DNA of 62,907 nucleotides, from NCBI GenBank assembly GCA_937923145.1, contig CALAJT010000011.1:1-62907 (forward strand), given 5' to 3'. This document shows, piece after piece, positions 27,071-35,926 of this stretch. The stretch's first letter is position 1. The number at the start of each line of letters is the position of its first letter. This stretch comes from an uncultured Rubritalea sp. (GTDB lineage Bacteria > Verrucomicrobiota > Verrucomicrobiia > Verrucomicrobiales > Akkermansiaceae). Under the pieces are notes generated by a model. The model saw only the letters and a list, made by a program, of their open reading frames with translations. It did no database searches and was not told where the DNA came from. The translations under genes and the position numbers were made by a program.

Positions 27071-27972
27071 TGGACTCCCCCTCTAAAGGCGCTGATTCTA
27101 AGCCCTATCTGAAGTTACATTTCCTCGTAGTTATCGTTGCATTTACAGCGATACTCGGGGAATTAATTAATCTACCTGCATCTACTCTAGTTGCCTGGAG
27201 GACAGCTATAGCTGCGGTGTTTCTTGGGCTTTGGTTAAGGGGTAAGCTCCTTCATTCTATTACACCTAAGCACCGTAGAATCGCGCTATTTGTAGGTATT
27301 ATTCTCGGGCTTCATTGGCTGACGTTTTTTGGTGCTGTGAAGTTAGCGAATGTTTCTATCTGCTTGATCGCCATGTCCACTACTTCTCTCTTCACAGCAG
27401 CTACTGAAGCTATCTATGAACGACGTCGTCCGCATTCACATGAGATTATGTTAGGCGCTTTAATTGTGCCGGCTATCATTCTCATAGCAGGTGTTGAGAG
27501 TGGTCATCTGATAGGGCTACTATGTGGTATTGGCTCGGCAGCACTTGCGGCAATCTTTCCAGTGTTCAATAAAGTGATGGTCAGAAATGGCGGTAAAGCT
27601 ACTGTCATTACATTTTATGAATTACTCACTGCGTCACTCATCTGTCTAATCGCCAGCATCTATTTCGGCTATTCTTGGGAACAATCGATACCTAATGGTC
27701 TTGATTGGCTTTGGCTGGCAATCCTAGCAATCGTATGCACCGTCTATGCCTTCACCCTCTTCATTCGCTTGCTAGAGTTTTTCAGTGCCTATGAGACTAC
27801 GTTGGTGATCAACTTTGAGCCCGTATATGGAATCATTTTAGCTGCCATTTTCTTTGCCGAGCACAAGCAACTACATCCTATGTTCTTTGTCGGAGCAGGA
27901 GTGATCATCGTAGTAAATATACTCTATCCTGTGATGGCTCGCAGAGCAGAACGTATATCAAAGGTCAGATAA
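27070..27972 (+). CDS. EamA/DMT-family transporter
   Basis: Ten hydrophobic segments in two EamA repeats mark a drug/metabolite transporter-superfamily permease. Typical stretches are LPASTLVAWRTAIAAVFLGL early and ETTLVINFEPVYGIILAAI late. The substrate is unknown. The likely start is GTG 27070 overlapping the upstream TAG, which makes it translationally coupled to the zinc peptidase gene. A structured inverted-repeat element follows the stop directly. Confidence 0.85.
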   Translation: MDSPSKGADSKPYLKLHFLVVIVAFTAILGELINLPASTLVAWRTAIAAVFLGLWLRGKLLHSITPKHRRIALFVGIILGLHWLTFFGAVKLANVSICLIAMSTTSLFTAATEAIYERRRPHSHEIMLGALIVPAIILIAGVESGHLIGLLCGIGSAALAAIFPVFNKVMVRNGGKATVITFYELLTASLICLIASIYFGYSWEQSIPNGLDWLWLAILAIVCTVYAFTLFIRLLEFFSAYETTLVINFEPVYGIILAAIFFAEHKQLHPMFFVGAGVIIVVNILYPVMARRAERISKVR

Positions 27973-28173
27973 AGCTCTCCACCGTGCCTTCAGCACGGAC
28001 TAATACCTCGAAACACGGTCATAGGGATAGATCCCTATGCTTTGAAGCCTATATCTCTACAGGATGTTGGATATTACTCGCTCCTGAAGGGAGCTTGGTT
28101 TCAAAGCCATAGGTTTCTAACCCATGGTCACTAGCGTTAGTAAGGTTCTGTGCTGGAGGCACAGTGGAAAGCT
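27973..28173. repeat. Nested inverted-repeat element between convergent genes
   Basis: This 200-base stretch is highly structured. The ends are an imperfect 26-base inverted repeat: 27973-27998 against 28148-28173, with about four mismatches. Each arm is itself a hairpin: CCGTGC/GCACGG (27982-27987, 27993-27998) and CTGTGC/GCACAG (28148-28153, 28159-28164). Inside are CATAGGGAT/ATCCCTATG (28020-28028, 28031-28039), GCTCC/GGAGC (28080-28094), and a larger pair 28034-28049 with 28097-28113. No protein is encoded. It looks like a REP/BIME-like or MITE-like interspersed element, and it may end transcription from both sides. No other copy was noticed in the window. Confidence 0.6.
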
Positions 28174-28179
28174 TGGTTC

Positions 28180-29439
28180 TTACTGATCTCGATACCATTT
28201 CTTCCAAACTTCTGGATCATCACCTAAGTCCTTACCAGTGAATTCTATCATGATTGCTTTTGAGATCACCTTCGTGTGATCAACTACCATTTCTTCAAGC
28301 GGACGGTCATCAATAGGTTTAGCTAACCCGGCACTATCTGCTAGTAGCCATACAATTTCTTTTTCTTTCCGCAGAGCACATTGGTCTAAGATCGTGTCTT
28401 TGATTTCCAATGATCCATTCAGATAAAGTTCACTCTGGAGAAATTCACCCAAGACAGGGATATCTGCGACGGATTGTCTACGCTCGACTCGCTTCATATA
28501 GATTTTCAGCATTCTCAGGTCTTTGTGTTTTATAATATAGGATCTGAGAAGTTTTAGTTCGGAGTAGTTGCTGAGCATTGATCGACTTAAATTTCCGTCG
28601 CTAAAGATCGCGGTGATCAATAACTGCTCTTTCTCAGATAAAACCCTCTTGTTTTCTAGGGATTCTTGCAGAGCTTTATAATCCAGCTTTAGCATTTCAC
28701 GTAGCTCACCCACTTCTGTTTTCATAAGCTCAGTGTAATACATATCAAACGTATCTACTCCTTTTAAGTAAGAGTAATGTAGAGGAAATTCTTTAGCAGG
28801 GAATAGCGCATCTACTAGTATGTGCGTCAATTGTGGTTCACTTCGATAATTCCTTCCAAAATTATCAGAGACTGCATATTTAACTAAGTTTCCTCTCCAC
28901 TCAGCAGGACAAAACCTCATGATCAATGTGAGTTCATGAGGACTCATACGATAATCCTCTAACGAGAGTTGACCTTCACTCAGTTTTTTTAATAGCCATT
29001 TATTTCTGCAAAGCCATATGATATCCTTAGTCAAGGTCGCTACTCTGGGATAATGTATTTCTTTTTTAGTTGCCTCTAGCAAGAAATGATATTCCACGCA
29101 ATATTTATTTATGGTAAAACGTCTAATGCCACTAGCTGGCATATTGAAAAGAAGGAATAAATTCCCAGCCTTATCCATCTTTTCTCCAAAACTTATATCC
29201 GGATTCTTTAATGGCTCTATGATGCTTTTATCTTTAAGTAATTCTTCAATCGGGGAAAAATTGTTAATCATGTAATTTGGATTTCCTGAGATAAGCGTCC
29301 ACTTGTCCTTCTCAGTCATTTGATAAATGTCGCTTGATTCAACTATACTCACCAATAAGTTTTGATTCACCTCTGGAGTGGCAACTAACCGGTTAGGCAA
29401 AATCAATGAAAAACATAGGTACATTAATAGAAATTTCAT
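28180..29439 (-). CDS. Exported hypothetical protein
   Basis: A 419-residue protein with a signal peptide (MKFLLMYLCFSLILPNRLVA) and no recognised domain. It is largely helical with charged stretches and a few aromatic clusters. The C-terminal part (ELLRSYIIKHKDLRMLKIY onward) suggests repeated helical hairpins, possibly HEAT- or TPR-like, but no consensus is clear. It is monocistronic, with the inverted-repeat element immediately downstream. Confidence 0.65.
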   Translation of the reverse strand: MKFLLMYLCFSLILPNRLVATPEVNQNLLVSIVESSDIYQMTEKDKWTLISGNPNYMINNFSPIEELLKDKSIIEPLKNPDISFGEKMDKAGNLFLLFNMPASGIRRFTINKYCVEYHFLLEATKKEIHYPRVATLTKDIIWLCRNKWLLKKLSEGQLSLEDYRMSPHELTLIMRFCPAEWRGNLVKYAVSDNFGRNYRSEPQLTHILVDALFPAKEFPLHYSYLKGVDTFDMYYTELMKTEVGELREMLKLDYKALQESLENKRVLSEKEQLLITAIFSDGNLSRSMLSNYSELKLLRSYIIKHKDLRMLKIYMKRVERRQSVADIPVLGEFLQSELYLNGSLEIKDTILDQCALRKEKEIVWLLADSAGLAKPIDDRPLEEMVVDHTKVISKAIMIEFTGKDLGDDPEVWKKWYRDQ

Positions 29440-29599
29440 GCTTTTAGCTTAGGAAGCGTCGAGTCAAGGGTCAAGGTAGTTTGATTTTCATTATAAAGGG
29501 TCTTTAGACTGGTGGCTGATGTCAGCGGTCAAGTCAGTTTAGAGTTGCCAAACGTATGGCTGGGCTTTAGTGCCTTGCGCATCAAATTTCTGATCTATT

Positions 29600-31195
29600 A
29601 TGTTTGACCTATTTACTAAAAAACACGGCAACCTGAAGGACGACACGCTCTCTGGCATCACCGTTTCTCTGCTCCTCGTTCCTGAAGCAATCGCCTTTTC
29701 ATTTATCGCTGGAGTGAACCCGATGGTGGGTCTCTGGTCAGCAGTTTTCGTAGGATTTATCACGGCGGCATTTGGTGGTAGACCAGGTATGATCTGTGGT
29801 GCTACTGGTGCTATCGCTATTGTGGCAGCTCAGGCGGTAAAGCTAGGTGATGCTACTGGTATCGACGGTATGGACATGAAGTATCTCGTAGTAGCTCTGC
29901 TTTTCGCTGGTGTGATTCAGGTATTAGTAGGTGTCTTGAAATTTGGTCGGTTTATCCGACTTATCCCCCACCCTGTAATGATGGGATTTGTGAATGGACT
30001 CGCTATCGTAATCGCTCTCGGGCAGTTCCTCTTTTTCCAGTCCGAGATGAAAATTGTAGATGGTGAAACAATTTCTACATGGTTAGACCCTGCAAAATTG
30101 AGCGTTATGATTGGATTGATCGCATTAACTATGGCGATCATTGTGGTCTTACCTAGATTTACTAAAGCTGTCCCACCTACTCTCGTGGCGATTTTAGTAG
30201 TCGCAGGAATTACAGTATTCTTGCCAGGATCACGCGATATTAGTGATATCCTTACGATGCTTACTGGCGAAGCTAAGATCGACAGCTCATTCCCAATGCC
30301 GACTAATCTAGACGGTATCCCATGGGGTGAAAAGTCCTTTTACTTCGCCATACTCCCTATCTCACTGACTATCGCTATGGTAGGTCTGATCGAGTCACTC
30401 CTCACGCTCCAGCTTATCGATGAGATCACTGAGACTCGTGGACAGGGTAACCGTGAGTGTATCGCTCAAGGTGGTGCTAATATTGCCTCAGGAATGTTCG
30501 GCGGCATGGGCGGTTGTGCTACGATCGGTCAGTCACTCATTAACATGAAAAACGGTGGTCGAGGCAGACTCTCTGGAATCATGGGAGCTTTGACTCTTCT
30601 CGTGCTCATCCTCTTCGGTAGTGAAATCATCATGAGTATTCCTGTGGCAGCTCTTGTGGGTGTCATGTTCATGATCGTGATCAGCACTTTCGAGTGGTCT
30701 ACGTTTAAGACGATTGGCAAGGTGGATCCATCTGAACTTATTATCATTCTCGCTGTAACTCTCGTCACAGTCTTTATGCATAACCTTGCATTAGCAGTCG
30801 CTGTAGGAGTTATTCTTTCCGCACTTATCTTCGCATGGAAAAGCTCCAAGCATGTCTATGTCCGCGTTGAGAACGAAAACGATGATGAGAAAATCTACAG
30901 CGTAGAAGGTCTTCTCTATTTTGGCTCAGTGAAGGAGTTCTCTGACCGTTTCCAAGCTTCTAGTGACACCCAGAATATCGTCATTGATTTCGAGAACGCT
31001 CGTATCTGTGACCTCTCTGCGATCGAGGCTCTGAATACTATGTCTGAGCGCTATAAATCCGCAGGTAAAAACCTCAGACTACGTCACCTATCCCCAGACT
31101 GTCGTGTCGTGCTCAAGCGTGCTGGCAACTTAGCTGACATCGAGGTTCTCCCTGATGATCCTGACTACTCAGTTGCTAGACTTCGAGCAAACTAG
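29600..31195 (+). CDS. SulP-family inorganic anion transporter with STAS domain
   Basis: An SLC26/SulP transporter of 531 residues. The first ~400 residues hold the membrane domain, starting DDTLSGITVSLLLVPEAIAFSF and including the GGMGGCATIGQSLINMKNGG loop. The C-terminal ~110 residues are a STAS domain (YSVEGLLYFGSVKEFSDRF through FENARICDLSAIEALNTM). Family members carry sulfate, bicarbonate or other anions, often with sodium or proton coupling. The substrate is not decided by sequence alone; bicarbonate (BicA-type) is a possibility. Confidence 0.92.
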   Translation: MFDLFTKKHGNLKDDTLSGITVSLLLVPEAIAFSFIAGVNPMVGLWSAVFVGFITAAFGGRPGMICGATGAIAIVAAQAVKLGDATGIDGMDMKYLVVALLFAGVIQVLVGVLKFGRFIRLIPHPVMMGFVNGLAIVIALGQFLFFQSEMKIVDGETISTWLDPAKLSVMIGLIALTMAIIVVLPRFTKAVPPTLVAILVVAGITVFLPGSRDISDILTMLTGEAKIDSSFPMPTNLDGIPWGEKSFYFAILPISLTIAMVGLIESLLTLQLIDEITETRGQGNRECIAQGGANIASGMFGGMGGCATIGQSLINMKNGGRGRLSGIMGALTLLVLILFGSEIIMSIPVAALVGVMFMIVISTFEWSTFKTIGKVDPSELIIILAVTLVTVFMHNLALAVAVGVILSALIFAWKSSKHVYVRVENENDDEKIYSVEGLLYFGSVKEFSDRFQASSDTQNIVIDFENARICDLSAIEALNTMSERYKSAGKNLRLRHLSPDCRVVLKRAGNLADIEVLPDDPDYSVARLRAN

Positions 31196-31256
31196 AGCAA
31201 ATTAATTAGAATTCTTGTCAACGCCCACTCTATTTCTTAATACATTTCATAACATT

Positions 31257-31550
31257 ATGGCAACTGATCACATCGACGTAAATTACGTAGCTAACCTAGC
31301 ACGTTTGGAACTAACTGCAGAAGAATCGACTACCTTCCAGAGACAGATAGAAGACATCCTAGGCTACATTGATAAACTTAATGAGCTAGATACTTCTGAC
31401 ATCGAACCCACTGCCCATGCTGCTCCAGTATTTGATAGAGTGCGTGAGGACGAAGTCCGTCCGAGTCTAGAGCGTGATGCGTTCCTAAACATCGCTCCTG
31501 AGACAGTAAATGACCAACTCCGTGTGCCTAAAGTCATCGAAGAAATGTAG
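31257..31550 (+). CDS. gatC: Aspartyl/glutamyl-tRNA amidotransferase subunit C
   Basis: GatC stabilises the GatCAB amidotransferase. The start is ATG 31257 (MATDHIDVNYVANLARLEL), while an upstream TTG gives an unnecessary extension. LTAEESTTFQRQIEDILGYI and the PTAHAAPVFDRVREDEVRPS segment are typical, and the 97-residue length fits. gatA follows after 35 bases. gatB is not in this window. Confidence 0.95.
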   Translation: MATDHIDVNYVANLARLELTAEESTTFQRQIEDILGYIDKLNELDTSDIEPTAHAAPVFDRVREDEVRPSLERDAFLNIAPETVNDQLRVPKVIEEM

Positions 31551-31585
31551 TCTTGATCACTCTCTAACCATTTTTAAATTTCCCA

Positions 31586-33013
31586 ATGTCTTCACTTTCA
31601 TCACTCACCATCACCGCTCTCCGTGCTAAGCTAACAGCTGGAGAAATTTCACCTACAGACATCATCGATGATCTCGAAAATTCTAACCTAGAAAAGGATG
31701 AGGCAATCGGTGGTTACAATTCTATCGACTTCGAAGCGGCTAGAGTAATGGCGGCAAATGCTGACCTCACACTCCCACTAGGTGGCATTCCTATCGCTAT
31801 TAAGGATAACATCAATGTGAACGGAGAGCCATGCACATGTGCTTCACAGTTTCTCGTAGATTCCTATATTGCTCCTTACGATGCTACTGTCATCACTAAG
31901 CTCAAGGCAGCTGGTGCGATCCCACTCGGCAGAGCAAATCTAGACGAGTTCGCAATGGGTTCTACTACTGGAAATTCATCTATCAAGCGCACTAACAACC
32001 CTAAAGATCTCGACCGTGTACCTGGTGGTTCATCAGGTGGTTCGGCTGCCGTTGTAGCTGCGGATACTGCGATTGCAGCACTAGGCTCTGACACTGGTGG
32101 CTCGATCCGTCAGCCAGCTTCGCATTGTGGCGTAGTGGGTCTTAAGCCTTCTTACGGCAGAGTTTCTCGTTTTGGATTAGTAGCATTTGCTTCATCGCTA
32201 GATCAGATCGGACCGATCACTAAGTCCGTCGACGACGCAGCTCTGATGCTCAATGCCCTCTCAGGTAACGATAAGATGGACAGCACATCGCTTGAAGTCG
32301 ATGTTCCAGATTTCACAGTAAACATCGATCAAGGTGTCGCTGGACTGAAGCTTGGAATCCCTAAAGAATACTTTGCAGCAGGAATAGATCCTCAGGTTCG
32401 TAAAGTCGTAGAAGCGTCGATTGAAAAGCTAAAGAATGCTGGTGCAGAGATCGTAGATATTTCACTACCTCATACTGAATACGCAGTTGCAACCTACTAT
32501 ATCATTGCTCCTGCTGAAGCTTCATCTAACCTTTCTCGCTTTGATGGTATCCGCTATGGCAACCGTGCTGAGAACCCTGAAAATCTTATCGATCTCTACA
32601 GGAAGTCACGCTCTGCTGGCTTCGGCTCTGAAGTAAAGCGCCGTATCATTCTAGGAACCTACTGTCTATCTTCTGGATACGATCATAAATACTACGATAA
32701 GGCACAACGTGTCCGCACATTGATCCGAGAAGACTTTAATCAAGCCTTCGAAAAAGTAGATGCTATACTTTCCCCTGTCTGCCCTACCGCCGCTCCTAAG
32801 CACGGTGAGAACAGCGATGATCCACTTAAAGAATACTTGGCAGACATCTGCACCATTGCTGCGAACTTAGCAGGCATACCTGGAATATCAGTGCCAGCTG
32901 GAACGGTTGATTCTGGTAATAATACTCAGCTACCTGTGGGTCTTCAAATTCTAGGAGCACACCTTGATGAGAAGACTATACTTCGTGTAGCTAAAGCAGT
33001 AGAAATTTTATAA
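31586..33013 (+). CDS. gatA: Aspartyl/glutamyl-tRNA amidotransferase subunit A
   Basis: The amidase-signature subunit hydrolyses glutamine and channels ammonia to misacylated tRNA. The Ser-cisSer-Lys triad is visible: K in PIAIKDNINVNG, serines in VPGGSSGGSAAVVAA and SDTGGSIRQPASHCG. The 475-residue length is typical. It is co-transcribed with gatC. Because glnS is also present at 59.1 kb, the complex may act mainly on Asp-tRNA(Asn), which is inference. Confidence 0.96.
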   Translation: MSSLSSLTITALRAKLTAGEISPTDIIDDLENSNLEKDEAIGGYNSIDFEAARVMAANADLTLPLGGIPIAIKDNINVNGEPCTCASQFLVDSYIAPYDATVITKLKAAGAIPLGRANLDEFAMGSTTGNSSIKRTNNPKDLDRVPGGSSGGSAAVVAADTAIAALGSDTGGSIRQPASHCGVVGLKPSYGRVSRFGLVAFASSLDQIGPITKSVDDAALMLNALSGNDKMDSTSLEVDVPDFTVNIDQGVAGLKLGIPKEYFAAGIDPQVRKVVEASIEKLKNAGAEIVDISLPHTEYAVATYYIIAPAEASSNLSRFDGIRYGNRAENPENLIDLYRKSRSAGFGSEVKRRIILGTYCLSSGYDHKYYDKAQRVRTLIREDFNQAFEKVDAILSPVCPTAAPKHGENSDDPLKEYLADICTIAANLAGIPGISVPAGTVDSGNNTQLPVGLQILGAHLDEKTILRVAKAVEIL

Positions 33014-33142
33014 AACTTTCTGAAATGACTGAAAGCTAAGCACTTTCAACAGAATTTTTTAAAAATAATCTAACATTTATTTTGACATGTAGCTTATTCT
33101 TAAACTAACATGCTGGTGTAACTTTCAATAACTTTATAAATT

Positions 33143-33403
33143 ATGAAATCCAAAAAGAACCTAACTCGATTCACCTACGAAACTACAGCTTTTCAAGGCT
33201 GGAGATTATGTCTTAGCAGATCAGGAACTACATTTACTAAGTATTTCTCTGATAAGAAATACGGAAGTGAGCGTAAGGCTCTCAAAGCAGCAGAGACTGC
33301 ACGCAAAGAATTGACCGAACTGTTAGAAGGTTCTCGCAAAGTTAATGGTAAAATCAGCCAGACTACGAATAACAAGGCTAAGAAGCTATTGAAGAACGCC
33401 TAG
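33143..33403 (+). CDS. Small basic protein with AP2/ERF-like DNA-binding domain
   Basis: An 86-residue, strongly basic protein. Residues ~18-60 (GWRLCLSRSGTTFTKYFSD, KYGSERKALKAAETARKEL) match, from memory, the three-strand-plus-helix AP2-like fold seen in bacterial and phage integrase-type DNA-binding proteins: a GW start, an aromatic FSDxKYG turn, and a helix of Ala/Lys. A nucleic-acid-binding role is likely, but the target is unknown. A terminator lies downstream (33488). Confidence 0.55.
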   Translation: MKSKKNLTRFTYETTAFQGWRLCLSRSGTTFTKYFSDKKYGSERKALKAAETARKELTELLEGSRKVNGKISQTTNNKAKKLLKNA

Positions 33404-33487
33404 TTTTTCCACACTACAATGTATTAAAGTCGCATTCAGTATAATTGATCCCTTTGCATATTAGGTTTCAAGCGAAAACCACTCAGG

Positions 33488-33518
33488 AAAACCAATGCCT
33501 TCAGACGTTGGTTTTTTT
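33488..33518 (+). terminator. Intrinsic terminator
   Basis: AAAACCAATG (33488-33497) pairs with CGTTGGTTTT, allowing one G-U pair, around a loop of about nine bases, and a run of seven T follows. It ends transcripts from the AP2-like gene, or a short RNA starting behind the TATAAT at 33440-33445. Confidence 0.75.
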
Positions 33519-33608
33519 ACGTCATGGGATGATCAAAAACTCAAGAATTCATTCTACTCATTACTCAAATCTCATTGACTATTTTTCATCCATTGTCAGC
33601 TTGTAAGC

Positions 33609-34019
33609 ATGGTTAAAATTACAATCGATTACGCTGGTGAATTACGCTGCAATGCTACTCACGGACCTTCTGGTCAGAGCCTTTCTACGGATGCTCCTCT
33701 AGATAACAAAGGTAAAGGAGAAACATTTTCACCTACTGATTTAGTAGCCACGGCACTAGGAAACTGTATGGCTACGATCATGGGTATAGTGGCTCAACGC
33801 AAGCAACTAGATCTAACAGGTTTACATCTAACAGTAGAAAAAATCATGTCCGAAGACATGCCGAGACGCATCGCTAAACTACCTATAATTATTGAAGTCC
33901 CTATAGCCGAAGATAGTAAATACAAGGATCTCATGATCAATGCTGCTCTCAGCTGCCCTGTCCACCAAAGCCTTAACCCCACGATAGAGATTCCTATCAC
34001 TTGGGTTTGGAATGGCTAA
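33609..34019 (+). CDS. OsmC-family protein
   Basis: OsmC/Ohr proteins reduce organic hydroperoxides through two cysteines. Here the first is in LVATALGNCMATIMG (residue ~54) and the second in INAALSCPVHQSLNP (residue ~119), and both fit the family. The protein is 136 residues. It resembles the OsmC/YhfA group more than Ohr. It lies alone, upstream of two very small genes. Confidence 0.88.
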   Translation: MVKITIDYAGELRCNATHGPSGQSLSTDAPLDNKGKGETFSPTDLVATALGNCMATIMGIVAQRKQLDLTGLHLTVEKIMSEDMPRRIAKLPIIIEVPIAEDSKYKDLMINAALSCPVHQSLNPTIEIPITWVWNG

Positions 34020-34040
34020 TTTCTAACAATTTCAATTATT

Positions 34041-34163
34041 ATGTGGAATCACGAACTTGATAACGATCGCTATGGTGGTCGTATGGGTCAACCAAGGCTG
34101 ACTGAACAGAGCCAGCCATCCATTGTATGGTCTGCTCTTTTATCAAGATTTATCACTGAATAG
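34041..34163 (+). CDS. Possible 40-residue small protein
   Basis: ATG 34041 opens 40 codons to a TAG at 34161. The start is MWNHELDNDRYGGRMGQPR; the composition is protein-like (charged, W, Y, F spaced) and there is no membrane segment. It follows osmC by 21 bases. There is no Shine-Dalgarno motif, but most genes here lack one. The coding nature is unproven. Confidence 0.3.
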   Translation: MWNHELDNDRYGGRMGQPRLTEQSQPSIVWSALLSRFITE

Positions 34164-34217
34164 AATAAAACTGAAAATGACTTTACAAGTCGGGATCGTA
34201 ATTTAAAATTCGCTCAT

Positions 34218-34349
34218 ATGATTAAAAAGATACTCACACTTGCTGGAGCCCTAGTGGCTGTTGTCGCTATCTCATCTTGCGCCACTGTAAAAGGTGTTGG
34301 TCAAGACGTTCAGAGTCTTGGAAAAGGTGTCCAAAACGCTGCTCGATAG
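34218..34349 (+). CDS. Entericidin-like small lipoprotein
   Basis: 43 codons begin MIKKILTLAGALVAVVAISS and have a lipobox Cys at 21 (ISSC), followed by ATVKGVGQDVQSLGKGVQNA. The VGxDVxxxGxxVxxAA pattern with an N-terminal lipoprotein signal is the entericidin EcnA/EcnB family, small lipoproteins linked in enterics to programmed lysis and stress. The role here is unknown. A very strong terminator follows at 34385. Confidence 0.75.
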   Translation: MIKKILTLAGALVAVVAISSCATVKGVGQDVQSLGKGVQNAAR

Positions 34350-34384
34350 CATTATCCAGCTAGAAATAGAAAACTAACAACTCT

Positions 34385-34420
34385 AGGCACACTCTTTCGA
34401 GAGTGTGCCTTTCTTTTTTT
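34385..34420 (+). terminator. Strong intrinsic terminator behind the entericidin-like gene
   Basis: AGGCACACTCT (34385-34395) and AGAGTGTGCCT (34400-34410) form an 11-bp perfect stem closed by a TTCG tetraloop, followed by TTCTTTTTTT. Confidence 0.92.
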
Positions 34421-34485
34421 GCTATTCTAGTATTTCCATAAAACCTACTTGCTAATCACCAAACTACCAGCTACGAACCCTAGTC

Positions 34486-34911
34486 ATGGCTACAGAAACT
34501 ACACTCATTCTATTTAAGCCTGACTGCGTTACTAAAAACCTTTCAGGAGATGTACTTAACCGATTCCTCAATAAGGGACTCGCCATCCGCGGCATCAAAA
34601 TGATGACTCTTTGTGACGAGATTCTTACAGAGCACTACTCGCACGTTGCAGACAAACCGTTCTTCCCTGATATAGTAAAGTTCATGCAAAGCTCTCCAGT
34701 GATTGCACTAGCACTTGAAGGTGACAATGCTATCGCCACAGTTCGCGACCTACTAGGACCGACTAACTCAGAGGAAGCTCCTGCTGGAACTATCCGCGGA
34801 GATCTCGGTAACAACATGATGATTAACGTCTGTCACGCATCTGATGGCCCTGAGACAGCTGCTGCTGAGCTCAAAAGATTCTTTAAAGACGGAGAACTCT
34901 TCAGCTTCTAA
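34486..34911 (+). CDS. ndk: Nucleoside diphosphate kinase
   Basis: It transfers the gamma-phosphate between nucleoside triphosphates through a phospho-histidine. TLILFKPDCVTKNL opens the protein, and the active-site histidine lies in INVCHASDGPETAAAEL. 141 residues is typical. A strong terminator follows, so the transcript ends here. Confidence 0.96.
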   Translation: MATETTLILFKPDCVTKNLSGDVLNRFLNKGLAIRGIKMMTLCDEILTEHYSHVADKPFFPDIVKFMQSSPVIALALEGDNAIATVRDLLGPTNSEEAPAGTIRGDLGNNMMINVCHASDGPETAAAELKRFFKDGELFSF

Positions 34912-34944
34912 ATTTAGCAACCTAACAAATTTTGTTAAGTTTCT

Positions 34945-34978
34945 AAGCACTGTTGTTTACCCAACAGTGCTTTTTTTT
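34945..34978 (+). terminator. Intrinsic terminator behind ndk
   Basis: AAGCACTGTTG (34945-34955) and CAACAGTGCTT (34962-34972) form an 11-bp stem around TTTACC, running into a T-tract to 34978. Confidence 0.92.
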
Positions 34979-35046
34979 AATTAAATCAGTAAAATAAAAC
35001 TGGAGGAATGAGCTTTCTAAGCCATCCTGTATCAGTCACATTTTCT

Positions 35047-35922
35047 ATGATACGTTTACACTCTACTCAAGAGGTACATCACCAAGTCCCTCTCCACGAA
35101 GCTATATTTCTAGTTCCCACTATGGGAGCTCTCCATGTAGGACACGAAGCTCTCATTATAAAAGCAAAAGAAAGAGCTAAGGAGAGAACAGAACAATTTG
35201 GCGGTCAGTCAAAAGTAGTGGTCTCTATTTTCGTGAATCCTATCCAGTTCGATAGAGCGGCAGATCTAGAGGATTATCCTCAGCCGCTAGAAGAAGACTT
35301 AAAAAAATGCAAGGCTCTCGGTGTCGATTACGTATTCACTCCTGATAGCAAAGAATTTTACGCTTCTGATCGCTCAATAAAGGTCTCTGAGAACGCACTT
35401 TCTGCGCTACTCTGCGGTGCGACCCGCCCAGGACATTTCGATGGTGTCTGCACGGTGATCTCTAAACTATTAAATGTCTTTAGACCCGTAGGAGCTATCT
35501 TTGGCGAAAAAGATTATCAACAGCTGGCGATCATACGCAGACTAGCGCGTGATCTGAATTTCCGTACTGAAGTCATCGGCTTACCAACAGTACGTGAACC
35601 ATCAGGACTAGCTCTGTCTTCACGTAATCTTCGTTTAAATGAAGAAACCCGCGAACAAGCGCCTGCGATCAGAACTGCAATGCTGGCTGCCTACGAGAAA
35701 TTTAGCTCAGGCACTACCTCTGCAGATCGCCTATTAGCCATTATCCGTATGTATTTAGAAAAGAATGCTCCACTTTCTACAATAGATTACTTAGAGTGCG
35801 TGTGCGCTGAATCATTGCAAGCCATCCGTGAAGTTGATAAACCTGCTGTCATTGCGATAGCTTCGTTTTTTGGTGATGTGCGCTTAATCGATAATATTCA
35901 GTTACATCCATCATCTATCTAA
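35047..35922 (+). CDS. panC: Pantothenate synthetase
   Basis: It ligates pantoate and beta-alanine with ATP. The HxGH-type site VPTMGALHVGHEALI is near residue 23, followed by VSIFVNPIQFDRAADLEDYP and FGEKDYQQLAIIRR. An ATG 39 bases upstream (35008) has GGAGG only one base away, too close to serve as a ribosome site, and the family aligns from 35047 (MIRLHSTQEVH). 291 residues is normal. nadB starts four bases after the stop. Confidence 0.95.
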   Translation: MIRLHSTQEVHHQVPLHEAIFLVPTMGALHVGHEALIIKAKERAKERTEQFGGQSKVVVSIFVNPIQFDRAADLEDYPQPLEEDLKKCKALGVDYVFTPDSKEFYASDRSIKVSENALSALLCGATRPGHFDGVCTVISKLLNVFRPVGAIFGEKDYQQLAIIRRLARDLNFRTEVIGLPTVREPSGLALSSRNLRLNEETREQAPAIRTAMLAAYEKFSSGTTSADRLLAIIRMYLEKNAPLSTIDYLECVCAESLQAIREVDKPAVIAIASFFGDVRLIDNIQLHPSSI

Positions 35923-35926
35923 TCCT

